Source of the DNA: Flagellimonas sp. MMG031
GTDB lineage: Bacteria; Bacteroidota; Bacteroidia; Flavobacteriales; Flavobacteriaceae
Assembly (NCBI RefSeq): GCF_040112705.1
Contig: NZ_CP157804.1
Location: forward strand, 2,288,001-2,352,000
DNA: 64,000 nt
Direction of reading: 5' to 3'
This document shows, piece after piece, positions 60,302-64,000 of the stretch (positions within the stretch are counted from its first letter, which is position 1; every line of letters starts with the position of its first letter). The notes beneath the pieces were generated by a model, which did no database searches, was not told where the DNA came from, and worked only from the letters and a program-made list of their open reading frames with translations. A program made the position numbers and the translations under genes.

Positions 60302-61230
60302 AGCAAGGGTATAAGGGAAATATCGGTATGTGGAAGTACTTGGTGCTTCCTGTTGGTTTTATTGGATTTATGGTGCTCAACTATATCACCACTATAAATT
60401 CTCCAATAAGTGTTGAGGACGCGATGCAACAAATAATCGACCAATTTGGGAGAAATCTAGTTCTGATCTTATTGTTGGCACCTTTGGTGGTCGGTTTTTT
60501 TGTGGTACTTGGGTGGACACTTTTAGTGCATCAACAATCCATTACTTCGTTGACAACATCACGTAAGAAAATTGATTGGAAACGAATTTTGTTCGCTTTT
60601 GGACTTTGGGCAGGAGTCACCATTATTTTGACTGGAGTAGACATCTTTTTTTCTCCTGAGAAATATGAGTTAAACTTTAATCTAGTCAAATTCATTCCAT
60701 TGGCCATAATTGCCATATTACTGATTCCGTTACAGACCAGTTTTGAAGAATATCTGTTTCGGGGCCACATGATGCAGGGCATAGGGTTGATGGCCAAAAA
60801 CAGATGGTTGCCCTTATTCATAACATCTAGTCTTTTTGGTTTAATGCACATCGCCAATCCAGAAGTTGAAAAGCTAGGTTTGGGTATAATGGTCTACTAT
60901 ATCGGTACAGGATTCTTTTTGGGTATTTTGACATTGATGGACGAAGGGTTGGAACTGGCACTCGGTTTTCACGCAGCCAATAATTTGATAACGGCATTAT
61001 TGGTGACGGCAGATTGGACCGCTTTCCAGACCAATTCCATTTTTAAGGATGTATCCGAGCCTGCTTTGGGCTGGGATGTCTTGATTCCTGTATTTGTGGT
61101 ATATCCATTATTATTGATGTACTTCTCCAAAAAATATGGCTGGAAAAACTGGAAGGATAGATTATTTGGGCGCGTATTGTACAAGGAAGAATTTATGGCG
61201 TTGACCGATGGGGAATCCGATTTGGCATAA
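60292..61230 (+). CDS. CPBP family intramembrane metalloprotease
   Basis: A 312-residue protein with about eight membrane helices. The CPBP motifs are TSFEEYLFRGHMMQG (EExxxR), FGLMHIANPE (HxxxN, second) and FHAANNLITAL (His-x3-Asn). In bacteria the family processes small peptides, including bacteriocin leaders; here its place between menC and menE is likely chance or co-regulation. Confidence 0.88.
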   Translation: MYIEQGYKGNIGMWKYLVLPVGFIGFMVLNYITTINSPISVEDAMQQIIDQFGRNLVLILLLAPLVVGFFVVLGWTLLVHQQSITSLTTSRKKIDWKRILFAFGLWAGVTIILTGVDIFFSPEKYELNFNLVKFIPLAIIAILLIPLQTSFEEYLFRGHMMQGIGLMAKNRWLPLFITSSLFGLMHIANPEVEKLGLGIMVYYIGTGFFLGILTLMDEGLELALGFHAANNLITALLVTADWTAFQTNSIFKDVSEPALGWDVLIPVFVVYPLLLMYFSKKYGWKNWKDRLFGRVLYKEEFMALTDGESDLA

Positions 61231-62281
61231 CATTCATCCTGATTTTAAGCTGAACGGTACCGCATACAGTCGAGATGGTGTACGGAAGTTAGCCAACGAG
61301 CTTACCATGTCTACTTCCCATTACGAGCAAACCATAGGCGATTTTTTAAAGGACTGGACTTCGGATGAATCTGTCTTGAACGTTCAGACGTCGGGTTCCA
61401 CAGGAGCATCAAAAACCATTCAGCTCAAAAAGGAGCATATGGTCAATTCCGCACAGGCTACGGGACACTACTTTGAATTGCGTTCTAAGCACAGCGCTTT
61501 ACTCTGCTTACCTTGCACCGGAATTGCTGGAAAAATGATGTTGGTCCGTGCCATGGTGCTCGGACTCTCCTTGGATTATGTAGAACCCTCATCAACCCCC
61601 TTGTCCGCACAAGAACAGGACTACGATTTTGTGGCGATGGTACCGCTTCAGGTGCAAAATTCATTGGACCAACTGCACAAGGTCAAAAAACTCATTATCG
61701 GAGGAGCGGCGGTCGATTCAAATTTGAGGGAAAAACTTCTGGATTTATCCGTGGACGCCTATGAAACCTATGGGATGACGGAGACCATTACCCATATTGC
61801 CGTAAAGCGTATCAGTGGTGAACCGATGGATTATTTTGAAACCCTTCCCCATGTTTCCGTCACCCAAGACGAGCGAGAATGCTTGGTGATTCAAGCACCA
61901 AAAATTTCTGATGAAAAAGTGGTCACCAACGATTTGGTGGACATATTGGATGCACATCGATTCAAATGGGTGGGCAGGTATGATTCCGTTGTCAATTCCG
62001 GAGGAATCAAATTGATTCCCGAGCAAATTGAGAAAAAGCTATCGTCATTGATAGCCGCCCGATTCTTTGTGGCTGGACAGCCTGATGCAGCGCTTGGCCA
62101 AAAGCTCATATTGATCATAGAGGCAGATTCATTGGACAAAGACAAGCTGTTTCAGCAAATGAAACGATTGTCAGGACTCTCCAAATATGAAATTCCCAAA
62201 CAGATTTATGGTCTACAACGGTTCCCTGAAACCAAGACCCAAAAAATCGACCGTAAAAAAATATTGGAACAACTTAGCTAA
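61208..62281 (+). CDS. menE: o-Succinylbenzoate-CoA ligase, short form
   Basis: The 357-residue AMP-binding enzyme has LNVQTSGSTGASKTIQL (P-loop-like A3), LCLPCTGIAGKMMLVRA, TYGMTETITHIA (A5), WVGRYDSVVNSGGIKLIPEQIE and a terminal TKTQKIDRKKILEQ. It activates OSB to OSB-CoA before MenB closes the ring. Shorter than the usual 450+ residues, as is normal in Bacteroidota. Overlaps the CPBP gene by 23 bases. Confidence 0.92.
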   Translation: MGNPIWHNIHPDFKLNGTAYSRDGVRKLANELTMSTSHYEQTIGDFLKDWTSDESVLNVQTSGSTGASKTIQLKKEHMVNSAQATGHYFELRSKHSALLCLPCTGIAGKMMLVRAMVLGLSLDYVEPSSTPLSAQEQDYDFVAMVPLQVQNSLDQLHKVKKLIIGGAAVDSNLREKLLDLSVDAYETYGMTETITHIAVKRISGEPMDYFETLPHVSVTQDERECLVIQAPKISDEKVVTNDLVDILDAHRFKWVGRYDSVVNSGGIKLIPEQIEKKLSSLIAARFFVAGQPDAALGQKLILIIEADSLDKDKLFQQMKRLSGLSKYEIPKQIYGLQRFPETKTQKIDRKKILEQLS

Positions 62282-62314
62282 GTTTCGTACATTCAAAAAT
62301 TCAAAAAATCAACC

Positions 62315-63658
62315 ATGCGAAAAACCATTTTAGTAGTACTGCTTTTGCCATTTATGGCCATTTCCCAACAAATCCTTCCCGAAGTGGAGCGCGCAAGGGT
62401 CGTGGATGAAATCCTGGAAGAACGTTTCAATAATTTGTTGCCCCAGTTGATGGACCAGGCTGGATTGGACATGTGGGTGTTGATTTCTAGGGAATACAAC
62501 GAAGACCCCGTACTAAAAACAATGCTGCCCGCCACTTGGCTGAACGCAAGACGTAGAACCATTATTCTGTTTTACAGGGACAAGCAAAAGAATACCATAG
62601 AAAAGTTGGCCGTGGCCCGTTATGATATTGGCAAGAGCATCAAGTCGGCTTGGGACAAGGAAAAGGAACCGGACCAGTGGAAGCGACTGATGCAGTTGAT
62701 TACCGAACGGAATCCCGATAAAATCGGACTGAATTTTTCAAAAGACCACAATATTGCTGACGGTTTGGATAAGACCGATCACGATGAATTCATGGCCAAT
62801 TTGCCTAAAAAACACCATTCAAAAGTAGTATCGGCAGAACAATTGGCCGTACGTTGGATAGAAACCCGTACCCCACGGGAAATGGCCATTTTTAATCAAT
62901 TGGTAGATATCACCCACGATATTATTGCAGAGGCTTTTTCCGAAAAGGTCATCACCCCTGGCGTCACCACGACTACCGAGGTGGAATGGTGGATGCGTCA
63001 AAAAGTGACCGATTTGGGCTTGGAAACATGGTTTCACCCTACGGTAGATGTGCAACGTACCAGCGAGGAACTGGTGGGGCATCTGTATTCATTTTCTGGT
63101 AGGCCCGACGATGAAGTCATTCAGCGAGGTGATTTGCTACATTGCGATTTTGGAATCACTTATTTGCGCCTCAATACCGATTGCCAAGAATTGGCTTATG
63201 TTTTAAAGCCAGAGGAAACCGAAGCACCAGCATTTTTGGTGAACGCCCTGTATGATGGTAACCGTGTGCAGGACTTTTTGACTCAAAATATGGTGAAAGG
63301 GCGCGTGGGCAACGATATTTTGGCCAAAGCCTTGCAAGATGCCAAGGATGTAGGACTCAGACCTGCCATTTATACGCATCCCTTGGGATCTTATGGACAC
63401 TCTGCCGGAACCACCATAGGAATGTGGGATGCACAAGGCGGAGTAATGAAGGATGACGGAGCGAATTACCCCTTGAATCCTAATACGGCATACGCCATCG
63501 AACTAAATATAACAGTGAATATTCCAGAATGGAACAGGGATATCCGTATTATGTTGGAAGAAGCCGGTTTTTTTGGAGAAGATGGGTTTCGATATGTTAA
63601 TGGAAGACAAACCGAATTCTTGTTGATTCCGCGACCTAAGTCCCATTTAGGCAATTAG
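62315..63658 (+). CDS. Secreted M24 family metallopeptidase (Xaa-Pro aminopeptidase-like)
   Basis: The 447-residue protein has a signal peptide (MRKTILVVLLLPFMAIS) and M24 metal-site residues: HCDFGITYL (Asp), TDCQEL (Asp), HPLGSYGHSAGTTIGMWD (His), AIELNITV (Glu) and RQTEFLLIP (Glu). The N-terminal domain (residues 20-180) is creatinase-like. It likely removes N-terminal residues before proline in the periplasm. Confidence 0.88.
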   Translation: MRKTILVVLLLPFMAISQQILPEVERARVVDEILEERFNNLLPQLMDQAGLDMWVLISREYNEDPVLKTMLPATWLNARRRTIILFYRDKQKNTIEKLAVARYDIGKSIKSAWDKEKEPDQWKRLMQLITERNPDKIGLNFSKDHNIADGLDKTDHDEFMANLPKKHHSKVVSAEQLAVRWIETRTPREMAIFNQLVDITHDIIAEAFSEKVITPGVTTTTEVEWWMRQKVTDLGLETWFHPTVDVQRTSEELVGHLYSFSGRPDDEVIQRGDLLHCDFGITYLRLNTDCQELAYVLKPEETEAPAFLVNALYDGNRVQDFLTQNMVKGRVGNDILAKALQDAKDVGLRPAIYTHPLGSYGHSAGTTIGMWDAQGGVMKDDGANYPLNPNTAYAIELNITVNIPEWNRDIRIMLEEAGFFGEDGFRYVNGRQTEFLLIPRPKSHLGN

Positions 63659-63736
63659 TTGGGTTGTTAAAATTTTGTAAGTAAAGTATCATTGAGCCAT
63701 TTATTTTCATAATTTAAGTAGCAAAATCCGACTGCT

Positions 63737-64000
63737 ATGAAAAATTTATGGGTGTTATTTTTGGTGATTACTACTTGCGCTTTTTCACAAACCGCAGAAC
63801 TTAAAACAATTCGAGGTACCATTACCGATGGAACCCGTCCCATTGAAGATGTGGCCATTTCCATTGAAGGAAGCCACGAGACCATCTTTTCAAATGAACT
63901 GGGAAACTACAGTATCGAGGCTAGAACAGGTGACATTCTCACCTATTCCTATACAGGTCTTAAAACTCTTCAAATTAAAGTGGAGGATGTGACCCAAATT
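63737..64000 (+). CDS. Start of a TonB-dependent receptor-like protein (cut by window edge)
   Basis: The first 88 codons show a signal peptide (MKNLWVLFLVITTCAFSQ) and a carboxypeptidase-regulatory-like domain: TIRGTITDGTRPIEDVAISI and SNELGNYSIEARTGDILTYSYTG, the plug-proximal domain that begins SusC/TonB-dependent receptors in Bacteroidota. The rest lies outside the window, so a simple CarboxypepD_reg-like secreted protein is possible. Confidence 0.7.
   Translation, partial: MKNLWVLFLVITTCAFSQTAELKTIRGTITDGTRPIEDVAISIEGSHETIFSNELGNYSIEARTGDILTYSYTGLKTLQIKVEDVTQI

Noticed and set aside
1..64000. CRISPR arrays, insertion sequences, rRNA genes and replication origins
   Set aside because: No regularly spaced repeats, transposase genes, rRNA sequence or DnaA-box cluster were seen on reading both strands.

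Overview
The window comes from a Bacteroidota genome and looks like family Flavobacteriaceae; a Muricauda/Flagellimonas-like genus is a guess. Support comes from the protein families present (DUF4290, DUF2853, DUF2911, fused CcsBA, bacillithiol deacetylase BshB1, futalosine-independent menaquinone genes), from several promoters of the Bacteroidota type (TTG, 19-20 bases, TANNTTTG), and from tRNA genes that do not encode CCA.

Bases 1 to about 8,740 are accessory DNA, most likely the right end of an integrative and conjugative element. It starts with the C-terminal end of a giant DNA methylase/helicase protein. An AT-rich, oppositely oriented three-gene cassette follows (HNH-like protein, probable dual-OB protein, Panacea-like/DUF488 fusion), which reads as cargo and possibly defence. 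Next comes a PRTRC cassette (proteins E, C, F, B and a ThiF-like protein) and three orphan small genes. The segment ends at a complete tRNA-Met gene followed by a 46-base 5' fragment of a second tRNA-Met gene, an arrangement expected at an attachment site.

From 8,880 onward the DNA is ordinary chromosome. Bases 8.9-20 kb hold a START-like protein, a class IV aminotransferase, YqgE, HU, fmt-recQ, an AAA ATPase, DUF493, DUF4290, murA (with Asp in place of the fosfomycin-target Cys), a histidine kinase gene broken by one in-frame stop, and a pirin. Bases 20-32 kb hold an M20 amidohydrolase, a photolyase operon with a possible operator, DUF2911, a sodium:solute symporter with a tiny membrane protein and a PIG-L protein, a lipoprotein, Maf, a KdsC-like phosphatase and a DUF2520 protein.

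Bases 33-48 kb hold ccsBA, a lipoprotein carboxypeptidase, a MATE transporter behind a strongly structured leader, a RelE/ParE-type toxin-antitoxin pair, a trans-sulfuration enzyme with bshB1, a TPR histidine kinase, tRNA-His, an M28 peptidase and a DadA-like oxidoreductase. Bases 48.9-62.3 kb form a scattered menaquinone locus: thioesterase, menF, menD, menA, menC and menE. It is interrupted by DUF2853, an S1 protein, a SPOR-like protein, a LytTR regulator/histidine kinase pair, an SDR and a CPBP protease; menB and menH are absent. The window ends with a secreted M24 peptidase and the first 88 codons of a probable TonB-dependent receptor.
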